In this document: positions 1 to 8,460 of the stretch, piece after piece
How positions within the stretch are numbered: the stretch's first letter is position 1
Layout: every line of letters begins with the position of its first letter
DNA from: Asticcacaulis sp. EMRT-3
Lineage (GTDB): Bacteria; Pseudomonadota; Alphaproteobacteria; Caulobacterales; Caulobacteraceae
Length of the DNA: 64,000 bases
Direction of reading: 5' to 3'
Assembly: GCF_030027245.1 (NCBI RefSeq)
Contig: NZ_JASERT010000001.1
Coordinates: forward strand, 641,001-705,000
Position numbers and translations under genes: made by a program
The notes under the pieces: model-generated
What the model saw: only the letters and a program-made list of their open reading frames with translations
Database searches by the model: none
Told to the model about the DNA's origin: nothing

Positions 1-532
1 GGTCGGTTTCGGAATCGCCGATCATGATGACACGGTTCATATCACCGCCCATTTCGCTGACAGCGGCGATCAGGTGATCGGGTGAGGGCTTCTTGTTGGG
101 CACGGTGTCGGCCCCTTTGATGGCACCGAAGCGACCGGCCAGTCCCATGCGCGTCAGCAGCTCAACTGCCAGATAGGTGTGCTTATTGGTGCAGACACAA
201 AAACGCGCGCCCGCGGCTTCCAGCGCGTCGAGCGCCGCTTCCATGCCGTCATAGGGCCGGGTCAGTTCGTCGATATGGCGCTCATAATGCTTAAGCATCA
301 GCTCTAACAGCGGCCCCTCTTGTTCGGGGGCCAGAGGCGCACCGGCCAGGGCGAAGGCGCGGCGCAACAACTCCATCGCGCCCCGGCCGATCAGCGGGCG
401 GGCATCGTCGAGTTTATAGGGTTCGACGCCCTGTTCGTGCAGCACCTTGTTGAGCGCGCTGATAATGTCGGGGGCGCTGTCCACCAGCGTGCCGTCCAGA
501 TCGAAGGCGAGACTATAGCCGCTCAGGTTCAT
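1..532 (-). CDS. gph: Phosphoglycolate phosphatase, HAD family (C-terminus cut by window edge)
   Basis: Reading leftward from the ATG at 532, the frame stays open to base 1, so the C-terminus lies outside the window. The N-terminus carries HAD motif I (DLDGTLVDS, nucleophile Asp11). A TNK motif II follows in the middle, then KKPSPDHL (motif III lysine) and GDSETD (motif IV acidic residues) at the edge. The cap-domain region between motifs I and II fits the Gph/PGP subfamily, which dephosphorylates 2-phosphoglycolate in the cytoplasm. Substrate is inferred from family resemblance only. It is divergent from glmU with 86 bases between the two starts, which must hold both promoters. Confidence 0.88.
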   Translation of the reverse strand, partial: MNLSGYSLAFDLDGTLVDSAPDIISALNKVLHEQGVEPYKLDDARPLIGRGAMELLRRAFALAGAPLAPEQEGPLLELMLKHYERHIDELTRPYDGMEAALDALEAAGARFCVCTNKHTYLAVELLTRMGLAGRFGAIKGADTVPNKKPSPDHLIAAVSEMGGDMNRVIMIGDSETD

Positions 533-618
533 TTTTGTCGAAACTTTCAAGTTTGCCATCGAATTCATGTTCCGTTTGGGCTAAATCGGCCTGTCCCGCA
601 ACCCAAAGAGTCGCAGTC

Positions 619-1995
619 ATGGCCGAAAAACCCGCTTCCGCTCGCGCCGCCGTTATCCTCGCCGCCGGGCAGGGCACGCGCATGAAGTCGCCCCTGCCCA
701 AGGTGCTGCATAAGATCGGCGGACGCACCATGCTCGACCGGGCCATTGACGCAGCGCTGGATGTGGGTTGCGAGCGCGTCATCGTGGTGGTGGGCACGCA
801 TAGTCCTGAGGTGCGCGCCGTCGCCGAAAAGCGCGTCGGTTCCGCCAATATCGTCACCCAGGATCCGCCGCAGGGCACCGGCCATGCCGTCAGTGTGGCC
901 AAGGCCGCCCTGGCCGATTTCGACGGCAGCGTGATCATCACCTATGCCGACTCGCCGCTGATGGCGCGCAAGGTGCTGGAGCCGGTGTTTGCGCTCAATG
1001 AACGCGCCGATCTGGCCGTGCTGGGCTTTAACGCCGCCGATCCTTCGGCCTATGGCCGCCTGATCCTCGATGGCGACGGGCTGGAGGCGATTGTCGAAGC
1101 GCGCGAATGCACGCCGGAGCAACTGGCCATCACCGCTTGCAATTCCGGCGTCATCGCCTGCGACCGGGCGCTGTTGTTTGAACTGCTGGCCGGGGTCGGC
1201 AACGACAATTCCAAGGGCGAATACTACCTGACCGACATTGTCGGCATCGCCCGTCATCGCGGCCTGTTGCCGCGCGTCTGTTTTGCGCAGGAAAACGAGG
1301 TGCTGGGGGCAAATTCACAGGCCGAACTGGCGGTGATCGAGCGCGTCTGGCAGGACGGTGTGCGCCGTGGTTTTATGGACAATGGCGTCCATATGCCCGC
1401 GCCGGAAACGGTTTTCTTTGGCTGGGATACGCAGATTGCGCCCGGTGTGGTGATCGAGCCCCATGTGGTGTTTGGCGAAGGCGTTACGGTGGCCACAGGC
1501 GCGGTGATCCGGGCCTTTTCGCATCTCGAAGGCGCAAAAGTGGGCGAAGGCGCGCTGATCGGTCCCTATGCCCGTCTGCGCCCCGGTGCGGACATAGGCC
1601 GTGACGCGCATATCGGTAATTTCGTCGAGGTCAAGAATGTGACGATCGGCGCGGGGGCCAAGGCCAATCATCTCAGCTATCTCGGCGATGGCGAGGTGGG
1701 GGCGGGCTCCAATATCGGCGCGGGCACCATTTTCTGCAATTATGACGGCTATTTCAAATACCGGACGATCATTGGTGAAAACGCTTTTATCGGCTCGAAC
1801 ACGGCGCTGGTGGCGCCGGTGACGGTGGGGGCGGGGGCCATGACCGGTTCGGGTTCGGTGATCACGCGCGATGTGACGCCGGGGGCGCTGGCTTTTGAAC
1901 GCGCCGATCAGATCGAAAAGCTGGACTGGGCCACGAATTTCCGTGCTCGTAAGGCGGCGGAAAAAGCGACCCGCGCTCAAAAAGCGAAGCGTTAG
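619..1995 (+). CDS. glmU: Bifunctional UDP-GlcNAc pyrophosphorylase / glucosamine-1-phosphate acetyltransferase
   Basis: GlmU makes UDP-N-acetylglucosamine for peptidoglycan and LPS: the C-terminal domain acetylates GlcN-1-P and the N-terminal domain adds UMP. The 458-residue protein has the expected length. The nucleotidyltransferase signature [15 protein letters not shown] is at residues 14-28. From about residue 250 the chain becomes a left-handed beta-helix of hexapeptide repeats (for example [19 protein letters not shown]), with the acetyltransferase histidine in NHLSYLGDG. The frame is open upstream to 535, but ATG 619 is chosen because AAAGAG lies 8 bases before it and the protein then begins like other GlmU. 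rpiA follows after 16 bases, so the two are probably co-transcribed. Confidence 0.95.
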   Translation: MAEKPASARAAVILAAGQGTRMKSPLPKVLHKIGGRTMLDRAIDAALDVGCERVIVVVGTHSPEVRAVAEKRVGSANIVTQDPPQGTGHAVSVAKAALADFDGSVIITYADSPLMARKVLEPVFALNERADLAVLGFNAADPSAYGRLILDGDGLEAIVEARECTPEQLAITACNSGVIACDRALLFELLAGVGNDNSKGEYYLTDIVGIARHRGLLPRVCFAQENEVLGANSQAELAVIERVWQDGVRRGFMDNGVHMPAPETVFFGWDTQIAPGVVIEPHVVFGEGVTVATGAVIRAFSHLEGAKVGEGALIGPYARLRPGADIGRDAHIGNFVEVKNVTIGAGAKANHLSYLGDGEVGAGSNIGAGTIFCNYDGYFKYRTIIGENAFIGSNTALVAPVTVGAGAMTGSGSVITRDVTPGALAFERADQIEKLDWATNFRARKAAEKATRAQKAKR

Positions 1996-2011
1996 CGCAA
2001 GGAAACTGCAA

Positions 2012-2710
2012 ATGACCATGTCGGCGGATGAACAAAAAAAAGCCGTGGGCGAAGCGGCGCTTCAATATGTCAAAGATGGCATGAAGGTCGGACTGGGCAC
2101 CGGCTCGACGGCGGCCTGGTTCGTCAAGGCCATTGCGGCGGCGGTGCAGGCCGGTATGAAGCTGACGCTGGTTTCCACCTCGGTGCAGACCACGCAACTG
2201 GCCCAGAGCCTTGGTCTGGCCATCAAAGACATCAATGAGGTCGGGATGCTCGATGTCTGCGTCGATGGCGCTGATGAGGTCGGGCCGGGCCTGGCCCTGA
2301 TCAAGGGGGGGGGCGGCGCTCTGTTGCGCGAAAAGCTGATCTGGGAACAGGCGAAGACCTGCGTGGTCATTGCCGATGCCGGTAAGGTGGTCGAGATGCT
2401 CGGCAAGTTCCCCCTGCCGGTCGAGGTTGAGCCATTCGCCTGGAAGGGCACGGTCAATCGCATCACCGATGTGCTGGCCGAGTTCGACATCACCATGATG
2501 CCGGTTATGCGCAAAAAGGAGGGGGAGGGCTTCATAACCGATGGCGGTAATCTTATATTCGATATTGCCTGCGGGCGCATCGAAGACCCGGCCGGACTGG
2601 CTCACGCGCTGAAATCAGTGACGGGTGTGGTCGATCACGGCTTCTTCCTCGATCTGGCCGAGGTGGCCTTGATCGGTACGGAGACGGGCGTGAACACGCT
2701 GGAGCCGTAA
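2012..2710 (+). CDS. rpiA: Ribose-5-phosphate isomerase A
   Basis: Interconverts ribose-5-phosphate and ribulose-5-phosphate in the non-oxidative pentose phosphate pathway. The 232-residue protein shows the family motifs in order: GLGTGSTAAWF near residue 27, DGADEV near residue 87 with the catalytic aspartates, and IKGGGGALLREKL just after, which holds the catalytic glutamate and phosphate-binding lysine. ATG 2012 is preferred over the in-frame ATG at 2018 because AAGGA at 1999-2003 is 8 bases upstream of the first and 14 of the second. It lies 16 bases after glmU. An inverted repeat that could end transcription begins 8 bases after the stop. Confidence 0.94.
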   Translation: MTMSADEQKKAVGEAALQYVKDGMKVGLGTGSTAAWFVKAIAAAVQAGMKLTLVSTSVQTTQLAQSLGLAIKDINEVGMLDVCVDGADEVGPGLALIKGGGGALLREKLIWEQAKTCVVIADAGKVVEMLGKFPLPVEVEPFAWKGTVNRITDVLAEFDITMMPVMRKKEGEGFITDGGNLIFDIACGRIEDPAGLAHALKSVTGVVDHGFFLDLAEVALIGTETGVNTLEP

Positions 2711-2717
2711 GACTTTG

Positions 2718-2804
2718 AACCACGGAAAACACGGAAAACACGGATTTGAGGCTTTTTTCTCGAACGGATCCTGTCTTTCCGTACTTTCGGTGTTTTCCGT
2801 GGTT
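2718..2804. repeat. Intergenic inverted repeat, family B (AACCACGGAAAACACGG ends), copy 1
   Basis: The left arm reads AACCACGGAAAACACGG and the right arm ends GTGTTTTCCGTGGTT, followed by AAAAAC. The left arm contains a short tandem of ACGGAAAAC. Related palindromes occur at 37830-37940 and 39673-39733, and a diverged one at 52574-52682. It fills most of the rpiA-gor gap and could fold in RNA from either strand. Confidence 0.8.
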
Positions 2805-2841
2805 AAAAACAATAAAGGCGCTGCCGCGCCCGGAGTAACAC

Positions 2842-4218
2842 ATGACCAAGTACGATTATGATCTGTTCGTCATCGGCGCAGGCTCCGGTGGGGTAAGGGC
2901 GGCGCGTCTGGCGGCGCAACTCGGCAAGAAGGTGGCCGTGGCCGAGGAAGACCGCCCCGGCGGCACCTGCGTGCTGCGCGGCTGCGTGCCGAAAAAGTTC
3001 ATGGTCTATGCCTCGGAAGTGACCGAGCAGATCGCTGAGGCGCGCGGGCTGGGCTGGGATGCGCACAGCGGCACCTTCGACTGGAACAGCTTCCGCGACC
3101 GCAGTCAGGCCGAACTGACGCGGCTGTCGCAGATCTATTCGGCCAATCTGGTCAAGGCCGGTGTCGAGATCGTCAATGCCCATGCCGCCTTTGCGGACGC
3201 CCACACCCTGATCCTGACCACCAAGGCGGGTGGCCAGCGCAGGGTGACTGCCGAAACCATCCTGATTGCGACAGGTGGCTGGCCCTTCCTGCCGCAGCAT
3301 TGCCCCGGCGTGGCCGAGCATGGCCTGACCTCGAACGATATGTTCCTGTTGCCGGAATTGCCGAAAAGCCTCGTCATCGTCGGTGGCGGCTATATTGCGG
3401 TTGAGTTCGCTGGCATCATGCACGGGCTGGGCGTCGATGTGACCCTGCTTTATCGCGGTCAGAAAATCCTGCGCGGCTTCGATGACGATGTGCGCGATCA
3501 TCTGGCCAATGAAATGGCTCTGCGCGGCGTGAAAATCCGCACCCAGCTCGATCCGGTGGCCCTGCGTCTCGATGACGGGGGCCGCACCATCCTGTCGCTC
3601 AATGACGGCAGCGAAATGACAGCCGACAAGGTGCTGTACGCTTCAGGCCGCAAGCCGAAGACCGAGGGGCTCAATCTCGAAGCCATTGGCATCACGCCCG
3701 ATGCGCATGGCGCCATTCCGGTTGATCCGTTTTCGCGCACCGAACTTGCTCATATCTACGCCATCGGTGATGTGACCAACCGGATGAATCTGACGCCGGT
3801 AGCGATCCGCGAAGGCGTGGCCTTTGTCGAGACGGTCTATAAGGACAACCCGACCGCTTTCGATCATGAAAACATCCCGACGGCGGTGTTTTCGCAGCCG
3901 CAGATCGGTACGGTGGGCCTGACGGAAGCCGAAGCTGTCGAGAAGGCCATTGCCTTTGATGTGTACACGGCGCGCTTCAAACCGATGAAGACGGCCTTTA
4001 TTGGCGGGGACAGCCGCATCTTCATGAAGCTGATCGTCGAACAGAAAAGCGATGTCGTACTGGGCGTGCATATGGTGGGCGGCGATGCGGGCGAAATCAT
4101 CCAGTTGGCCGGGGTGGCCGTCAAGGCCAGGCTGACCAAGGCGCAATGGGACGCCACCTGCGCCGTTCATCCGACGGCGGCTGAAGAGTTAGTAACATTG
4201 AAGGATAAGCGCGCATGA
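2842..4218 (+). CDS. gor: Glutathione-disulfide reductase
   Basis: NADPH-dependent flavoenzyme that reduces glutathione disulfide in the cytoplasm. The 458-residue protein begins with an FAD-binding GAGSGG loop at residues 12-17. The redox-active disulfide is in GGTCVLRGCVPKK (Cys43 and Cys48), the form typical of glutathione reductase rather than dihydrolipoamide dehydrogenase. A second Rossmann motif, VGGGYIAVEFAG, binds NADPH. YAIGDVTNRMNLTPVAIREG completes the FAD site, and the C-terminal CAVHPTAAEEL holds the catalytic His-Glu pair. Its TGA overlaps the ATG of the next gene by four bases (ATGA), which suggests translational coupling with an apparently unrelated membrane protein. Confidence 0.95.
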   Translation: MTKYDYDLFVIGAGSGGVRAARLAAQLGKKVAVAEEDRPGGTCVLRGCVPKKFMVYASEVTEQIAEARGLGWDAHSGTFDWNSFRDRSQAELTRLSQIYSANLVKAGVEIVNAHAAFADAHTLILTTKAGGQRRVTAETILIATGGWPFLPQHCPGVAEHGLTSNDMFLLPELPKSLVIVGGGYIAVEFAGIMHGLGVDVTLLYRGQKILRGFDDDVRDHLANEMALRGVKIRTQLDPVALRLDDGGRTILSLNDGSEMTADKVLYASGRKPKTEGLNLEAIGITPDAHGAIPVDPFSRTELAHIYAIGDVTNRMNLTPVAIREGVAFVETVYKDNPTAFDHENIPTAVFSQPQIGTVGLTEAEAVEKAIAFDVYTARFKPMKTAFIGGDSRIFMKLIVEQKSDVVLGVHMVGGDAGEIIQLAGVAVKARLTKAQWDATCAVHPTAAEELVTLKDKRA

Positions 4219-5549
4219 GCGGGTATGAGGGGGGAGGCGAAGTGGCCGTTGCAGACGGTCTGTGGCCGCGTTTTCGTGAAGCCTATACGCCCTGGGTGCT
4301 GAAGATCGGCTTCGCGTTTCTGCTGCTTTTTGCCTTCTTCGCGCCTGACCATATCGCCGCCCTGATCTTTCTGATCGGGGTCTTTCTGCTCGGCTATCTG
4401 CGCCATCTGCGCGCCATGATCGTGCCGGCCGTTCTGACGGCGCTGATCCTGCTGATGGCGTTTGCGCGTTCGGATTTCGTCGACTTTCTGCGTCAGGGCA
4501 TGAGTCTCGGCGCAGCCTACACCAGATCGGTGCGTTATTTTCAGGCCCCGATGGTGGAATGGTTTGTCGGCTGGGCGGTGATCCTGGCGGCCTTCCGGCT
4601 GAAAGGGCGGCAGGCGGCGGATGTCATGACCTGGCTTTACTGGGCTTTCGCGGGCCTGACCGTTTTGCAACTGCTCGACGGGGTCAGTCTGATGAGCCTG
4701 CGCAACAGCATCAACAACGCCTTTTTCGGCGGCCATCGCCCCGAAATGGTGGTGGTGCTGGTGTCCAATTCCAATACGATTCTGACCATGCTGTTCTGGC
4801 CGCTGGCCTATTATCTGGTGGCGCGGCGGCGCTTCCTGCTGCTCTGGGCAGCGGCCCTGACGGTTCTCGGCGTGGCGGTGGTGGTCGATACCAATGCACA
4901 GGTCTTGGCCATGGCGGCGGGTTTTATTGTTTTCATGGCGGCGCGCCACTGGCCAGCCGGTCTGGACAAGAGCGGCGTGCGGCCGGAGCGCGTTCTGGCA
5001 GTTTTGTCCGCCGTGGCCGCGCTGGGCTTTCCGCCGCTGGTACTGTGGTTGATGCGTTCGGGGCTGGCGCTGAAGATCAAGACCGACCTCTTGCCCTCAT
5101 GGGCGGCGCGCATCGACATCTGGAGCTTCGCTGTGACGAAAGCGCTGGAAAAGCCGGTCTGGGGCTGGGGATTTGAATCCTCGCGTAACTTTTCACCGAT
5201 GATCCCCGATCATCCGCATAATATGTCGTTGCAGGCCTGGCTCGAATTGGGCGTACCGGGTCTGATCCTGCTGTCGGTTTTTTGGTTCAGCGTCTTCTGG
5301 TCGCTGAAGGGGACGGGCAGGGTGGTCGCACGTGAGAAGGGCTTGACGGCGTTGACGGAAGAGGCTGCCGCACCAGAGCCGGTCAGTGACACGCGGCCCT
5401 ACTGGCTGGCCACGGCCACGGCCTTTTATCTGGTTAATACGGTCAGTTTCGGCCTGTGGCGCGACTGGTTCTATTGTCTGGGAGCTTTTGCGGTCACTGC
5501 TGCTTTTCTGGCCGAACGCGCGGTGCGCCACGTCCGCGATGAGACGTAA
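4215..5549 (+). CDS. O-antigen ligase / polymerase-like membrane protein
   Basis: A 444-residue polytopic inner-membrane protein with about ten hydrophobic segments between residues 25 and 430. A larger polar loop near residues 300-355 contains WGWGFESSRNF and DHPHNMSLQAWLELGVPG. That pattern, an H-N/H motif before the penultimate helix, is the signature region of the Wzy/WaaL (O-antigen ligase) superfamily, which moves lipid-linked glycans onto an acceptor at the periplasmic face. Acceptor and glycan cannot be told from sequence. It overlaps gor by four bases and no glycan gene cluster surrounds it here. A polymerase role is equally possible. Confidence 0.75.
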   Translation: MSGYEGGGEVAVADGLWPRFREAYTPWVLKIGFAFLLLFAFFAPDHIAALIFLIGVFLLGYLRHLRAMIVPAVLTALILLMAFARSDFVDFLRQGMSLGAAYTRSVRYFQAPMVEWFVGWAVILAAFRLKGRQAADVMTWLYWAFAGLTVLQLLDGVSLMSLRNSINNAFFGGHRPEMVVVLVSNSNTILTMLFWPLAYYLVARRRFLLLWAAALTVLGVAVVVDTNAQVLAMAAGFIVFMAARHWPAGLDKSGVRPERVLAVLSAVAALGFPPLVLWLMRSGLALKIKTDLLPSWAARIDIWSFAVTKALEKPVWGWGFESSRNFSPMIPDHPHNMSLQAWLELGVPGLILLSVFWFSVFWSLKGTGRVVAREKGLTALTEEAAAPEPVSDTRPYWLATATAFYLVNTVSFGLWRDWFYCLGAFAVTAAFLAERAVRHVRDET

Positions 5550-5663
5550 GGTTGCAAATTTAACAACAGTGTGCGGGCTTTACAGGCCACAACTACCACC
5601 TATATAGGTTTGCAACAGGTTTTTCCGGTTGAGTTCAGGCCGGACGAGAGTTTAGATAGTTAC

Positions 5664-7037
5664 ATGAAAAAGATATGGTCCCCCAAAGACTGGCGTTCGT
5701 TACCCGCTCTGCACATCCCTTCGGATTATCCCGATGCGCAGGCGCTGAACGCCGTTGAAGATGAACTTTCGCACCTGCCGCCTCTGGTTTTTGCAGGCGA
5801 AGCGCGCCGCCTGACTCAGGCGCTGGGCAAGGTGGCCAATGGTGAAGCCTTCCTGCTGCAAGGCGGCGATTGCGCGGAAAGCTTCAAGGAGTTTTCGGCT
5901 GACAATATCCGCGACAGCTTCCGCCTGATCCTGCAAATGGCCGTCATCCTGACCTTCGCCGGCGGCAAGCCGGTGGTCAAGGTGGGGCGCATCGCCGGGC
6001 AATTCGGCAAGCCGCGTTCGTCTGGCGTCGAAACCATCGATGGCGTCACCCTGCCCAGCTATCGCGGCGACAATATCAATGGCATGGATTTCACGCCGGA
6101 AGCGCGCCTGCCCGATCCGCAGCGCCTGATCAAGGCCTATCATCAGTCTTCGGCCACGCTGAATCTGCTGCGCGCCTTCGCCAATGGCGGCTATGCCGAC
6201 CTGTACAACATCCATAAATGGACCCTAGGTTTCGTGTCCGGCAGCCCGCAGGGCGAGCGTTACCGCGCCCTGGCCGACAAGATTTCCGAAACCCTGAGTT
6301 TCATGTCGGCGATTGGTATTTCTTCGGAAAGCCAGCAGGAGATACGTCAGGTCGATTTCTTCACCTCGCACGAGGCGCTGCTGCTGAATTACGAGCAGGC
6401 GATGACGCGCGTCGATTCCACGTCGGGCGACTGGTACGACACCTCGGCCCATATGCTGTGGATCGGTGAACGCACGCGCCAGCTTGACGGCGCACACGTC
6501 AACTACATGCAGGGGATCAAGAATCCGATCGGCGTCAAATGCGGCCCGACCATGGAGCCTGACGATCTCAAGCGTCTGATTGATGCCCTGAACCCGGAGG
6601 CCATTCCCGGCCGCCTGACCCTCATCGGCCGCTTTGGTTCCGACAAGGTGGCTGAGCGCTTGCCCAAGCTGATGGAGGCCACACGCAGCCACGGCGTGCC
6701 GGTCGTCTGGTCAATTGATCCGATGCACGGCAATGTCATCAAGGCGGCCAATGGCTATAAGACGCGGCCTTTTGATCGCATCATCTCGGAAGTGCGTTCG
6801 TTCGTTGATATTGCGGCGGCTGAAGGCGTTCACCCTGGTGGTATGCACCTCGAAATGACCGGCCAGAACGTCACCGAATGCACAGGCGGGGCTTTTGCCC
6901 TGTCGGAAGAGGATCTCGGCGACCGTTACCATACGCATTGCGATCCGCGCCTTAATGCCGATCAGGCGCTGGAACTGAGCTTCCTGGTGGCTGAACGCCT
7001 GCACAGCCTGAAAGTGAAGGCGCAGGCGGCTGCCTGA
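5664..7037 (+). CDS. Class II 3-deoxy-7-phosphoheptulonate (DAHP) synthase
   Basis: Condenses phosphoenolpyruvate and erythrose-4-phosphate in the first step of the shikimate pathway. The 457-residue size and motifs place it in the class II (plant-type) family: [15 protein letters not shown] at the N-terminus, [55 protein letters not shown] and [15 protein letters not shown]. The catalytic cysteine is the one in the GGDCAESF block. The frame is open from a GTG at 5571, but ATG 5664 is chosen because homology begins immediately after it. The Shine-Dalgarno is weak. A strong terminator follows 30 bases after the stop, so this is the end of a transcription unit. Confidence 0.93.
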   Translation: MKKIWSPKDWRSLPALHIPSDYPDAQALNAVEDELSHLPPLVFAGEARRLTQALGKVANGEAFLLQGGDCAESFKEFSADNIRDSFRLILQMAVILTFAGGKPVVKVGRIAGQFGKPRSSGVETIDGVTLPSYRGDNINGMDFTPEARLPDPQRLIKAYHQSSATLNLLRAFANGGYADLYNIHKWTLGFVSGSPQGERYRALADKISETLSFMSAIGISSESQQEIRQVDFFTSHEALLLNYEQAMTRVDSTSGDWYDTSAHMLWIGERTRQLDGAHVNYMQGIKNPIGVKCGPTMEPDDLKRLIDALNPEAIPGRLTLIGRFGSDKVAERLPKLMEATRSHGVPVVWSIDPMHGNVIKAANGYKTRPFDRIISEVRSFVDIAAAEGVHPGGMHLEMTGQNVTECTGGAFALSEEDLGDRYHTHCDPRLNADQALELSFLVAERLHSLKVKAQAAA

Positions 7038-7066
7038 GAGCCGATGCTGAAAAAAAAATGACTGAA

Positions 7067-7095
7067 AACGCCCGGCTATGTCCGGGCGTTTTTTT
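7067..7095 (+). terminator. Rho-independent terminator after DAHP synthase
   Basis: Nine-base-pair stem AACGCCCGG / CCGGGCGTT with a six-base loop, followed by a run of seven T. It separates the DAHP synthase gene from the flagellar locus. Confidence 0.9.
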
Positions 7096-7154
7096 GTGCC
7101 GTCGCCAGATTATGGTTCATGACCGGTTAAAATTGCCCGGTCTGATGAGTATGC

Positions 7155-7171
7155 GCGGCACCTTTTGCCGC
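7155..7171. promoter_or_regulatory. Palindrome resembling a FlbD-binding ftr enhancer, flagellin 1
   Basis: CGGCA-N5-TGCCG palindrome (GCGGCACCTTTTGCCGC), centred about 127 bases upstream of the predicted start of transcription. The same CGGCA-N5-TGCCG pattern occurs upstream of flagellin 2. Sites of this kind about 100 bp upstream of sigma-54 flagellar promoters are the ftr elements bound by FlbD in Caulobacter. The identity here is inferred from pattern and position. Confidence 0.6.
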
Positions 7172-7263
7172 AAGTGCGAAACCTGCTTCGATTCGCAGCA
7201 ATGGCAATATAAAATTATATATATAATTCAATCAGTTATAATAATTTTCGCGTGCATACCCTA

Positions 7264-7279
7264 TGGCCTCCGGCTTGCT
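7264..7279 (+). promoter_or_regulatory. Sigma-54 promoter of flagellin 1
   Basis: TGGCCTCCGGCTTGCT matches the -24/-12 pattern TGGC-N7-TTGC(A/T), with GG and GC exactly 12 bases apart. This predicts transcription from about 7290 and a leader of about 66 bases. Confidence 0.8.
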
Positions 7280-7290
7280 TTGATCCTGTT

Positions 7291-7318
7291 AGCTAAAATA
7301 GCTGATCGGCAAAAGCCG
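7291..7318 (+). promoter_or_regulatory. Two tandem mini-hairpins with A-rich loops in the flagellin 1 leader
   Basis: AGCTA-AAA-TAGCT (7291-7303) is followed three bases later by CGGC-AAAA-GCCG (7307-7318). The first starts at the predicted 5' end of the mRNA. A similar pair is at the matching place upstream of flagellin 2. A role as a target for FlbT, the flagellin mRNA regulator of Caulobacter, is a hypothesis. Confidence 0.5.
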
Positions 7319-7355
7319 TGATTATTTCCCCCCGACCAGAATGGAAGGTTCTCCG

Positions 7356-8186
7356 ATGTCGAATGTATCGGTCAATACCAATGTGGGCGCCATGGTGGCG
7401 CTGCAAAACCTGAACGCAACCAATACCGAGCTGCAAATGACTCAAAACCGGATCAGTACCGGTTTGAAAGTCGCCAGCGCCAAGGATGACGGATCGACCT
7501 GGGCGATTGCCCAGAACCAACGCGCGACCGTTTCGTCTCTGGATGCTGTCAAGGACTCGCTGAACCGGGCATCGTCAACGATCGATGTTGCCATGTCGGC
7601 GGGGCAGAGCATCTCGGATATGTTGACGCAAATGAAAGCAAAGGTACTCGCAGCTTCGGACACATCGCTCGACACCACCAGCCGGAAGGCCCTGGATGCC
7701 GATTTCAAGGCCTTGCGTGACCAGATCAGTAAGACCGTGAAAACGGCCAGCTTCAATGGAATCAATATCCTTGATGGCAGCACAACCGGGATCAAGGCGC
7801 TGGCCAATGCCGACGGCACGTCCGTTTTGACAATCAGTACGCAAAACCTGTCATTGGGGGGAGGGATCATTACCCTCACCGCATCGCAGGACTTCACCAC
7901 TTCGACCAATGCAGCATCGCTGATCTCGGTAATCGATACCTCGCTCAACAATGTTTCATCGGCCCTAGCGAATTTGGGTACGTCATCGAAGTCTGTCGAT
8001 TCCCAAACGCAGTTCATTGGTAAGCTTCAGGATTCACTGACGGCAGGTATAGGTAATCTTGTTGATGCCGACATGGCCAAGGAAAGTGCCAATCTTCAGG
8101 CGCTGCAAACCAAGCAGCAACTGGGTGTTCAGGCGCTTTCAATAGCCAATCAGTCGCCTCAGACGATACTGAGCCTGTTTAAGTAA
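7356..8186 (+). CDS. Flagellin 1
   Basis: Filament subunit of 276 residues, short like Caulobacter flagellins. It has the conserved N-terminal D0/D1 helix ([26 protein letters not shown]) and the C-terminal helix ending [17 protein letters not shown]. Almost nothing corresponds to the variable D2/D3 domains of enteric flagellins. ATG 7356 follows GGAAGG by seven bases. An upstream in-frame ATG at 7341 would put the Shine-Dalgarno inside the gene and is rejected. The gene has its own sigma-54 promoter and terminator, so it is a single-gene unit. By eye it is clearly closer to flagellin 2 than to flagellin 3. Confidence 0.95.
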   Translation: MSNVSVNTNVGAMVALQNLNATNTELQMTQNRISTGLKVASAKDDGSTWAIAQNQRATVSSLDAVKDSLNRASSTIDVAMSAGQSISDMLTQMKAKVLAASDTSLDTTSRKALDADFKALRDQISKTVKTASFNGINILDGSTTGIKALANADGTSVLTISTQNLSLGGGIITLTASQDFTTSTNAASLISVIDTSLNNVSSALANLGTSSKSVDSQTQFIGKLQDSLTAGIGNLVDADMAKESANLQALQTKQQLGVQALSIANQSPQTILSLFK

Positions 8187-8194
8187 TCCCCTCA

Positions 8195-8230
8195 GCCGGG
8201 AAGCGTCCCCTCGCTTCCCGGCAGCCTTTT
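8195..8230 (+). terminator. Terminator-like hairpin after flagellin 1
   Basis: Perfect 11-bp stem GCCGGGAAGCG / CGCTTCCCGGC with a six-base loop, eight bases after the stop codon. The T tract is short (CCTTTTG), so it may act partly by stabilising the mRNA 3' end. Confidence 0.7.
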
Positions 8231-8234
8231 GACT

Positions 8235-8250
8235 GGGCACATATTGCCGG
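8235..8250. promoter_or_regulatory. Imperfect ftr-like palindrome upstream of flagellin 2
   Basis: GGGCACATATTGCCGG keeps GGCA-N5-TGCCG with one changed outer base. It lies about 159 bases upstream of the predicted transcription start and 40 bases before the perfect palindrome at 8283. Paired sites would allow cooperative FlbD binding; this is inferred. Confidence 0.4.
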
Positions 8251-8282
8251 AGTGGGCAAAAATTTCCCGGCAAAAGCGCTAA

Positions 8283-8301
8283 CCCGGCAGATATTGCCGG
8301 G
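8283..8301. promoter_or_regulatory. Perfect ftr-like palindrome upstream of flagellin 2
   Basis: CCCGGCAGATATTGCCGGG has seven-base perfect arms around a GATAT core and the CGGCA-N5-TGCCG pattern. It is centred about 109 bases upstream of the predicted sigma-54 transcription start, the expected place for a FlbD enhancer site. Confidence 0.6.
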
Positions 8302-8374
8302 AAAAACATCCCTAACGGGACTTTAAAATCAATATAATCAATTTGTTGAGCAGGCATTTTTCAGGCGGAATATC

Positions 8375-8390
8375 TGGCCTGTCCCTTGCA
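8375..8390 (+). promoter_or_regulatory. Sigma-54 promoter of flagellin 2
   Basis: TGGCCTGTCCCTTGCA matches the sigma-54 pattern with GG and GC 12 bases apart. It predicts a transcript starting near 8401 with a leader of about 60 bases. Confidence 0.83.
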
Positions 8391-8402
8391 TATAGCTACT
8401 CA

Positions 8403-8432
8403 GGCAAAATGCCGCCGGCCGACAAAATGTCG
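8403..8432 (+). promoter_or_regulatory. Two tandem mini-hairpins with AAA loops in the flagellin 2 leader
   Basis: GGCA-AAA-TGCC (8403-8413) and CGACA-AAA-TGTCG (8420-8432) lie at the predicted 5' end of the mRNA. They are near-direct repeats whose stems differ by a compensatory G-C to A-T pair change, which suggests selection on RNA structure. Compare 7291-7318. Confidence 0.5.
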
Positions 8433-8460
8433 CCGGATATCCAGAACAAGGAAAAAAGCT

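Larger units (their letters stand above)
7038..7355. other. Gene-free interval upstream of flagellin 1
   Basis: This 318-base gap holds, in order, the terminator, a 17-bp palindrome like an ftr enhancer (7155-7171), a very AT-rich stretch around 7205-7250, a sigma-54 promoter (7264-7279), two small leader hairpins (7291-7318) and a Shine-Dalgarno GGAAGG at 7343. An open frame of 87 codons crosses it but runs through the terminator and is not taken as a gene. Confidence 0.7.

Noticed and set aside
513..941. Long antisense open frames over glmU and many other genes
   Set aside because: In this GC-rich sequence, third-position bias opens antisense frames over nearly every gene. These have no ribosome sites and Arg/His/Gln-rich translations.
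4215..5549. Part of a capsule or O-antigen cluster
   Set aside because: The neighbours are gor and DAHP synthase; no sugar-nucleotide or glycosyltransferase genes lie near it.
7058..7321. 87-codon open frame in the flagellin upstream gap
   Set aside because: It runs through a strong terminator, the AT-rich promoter region and the sigma-54 site, and its composition is not protein-like.
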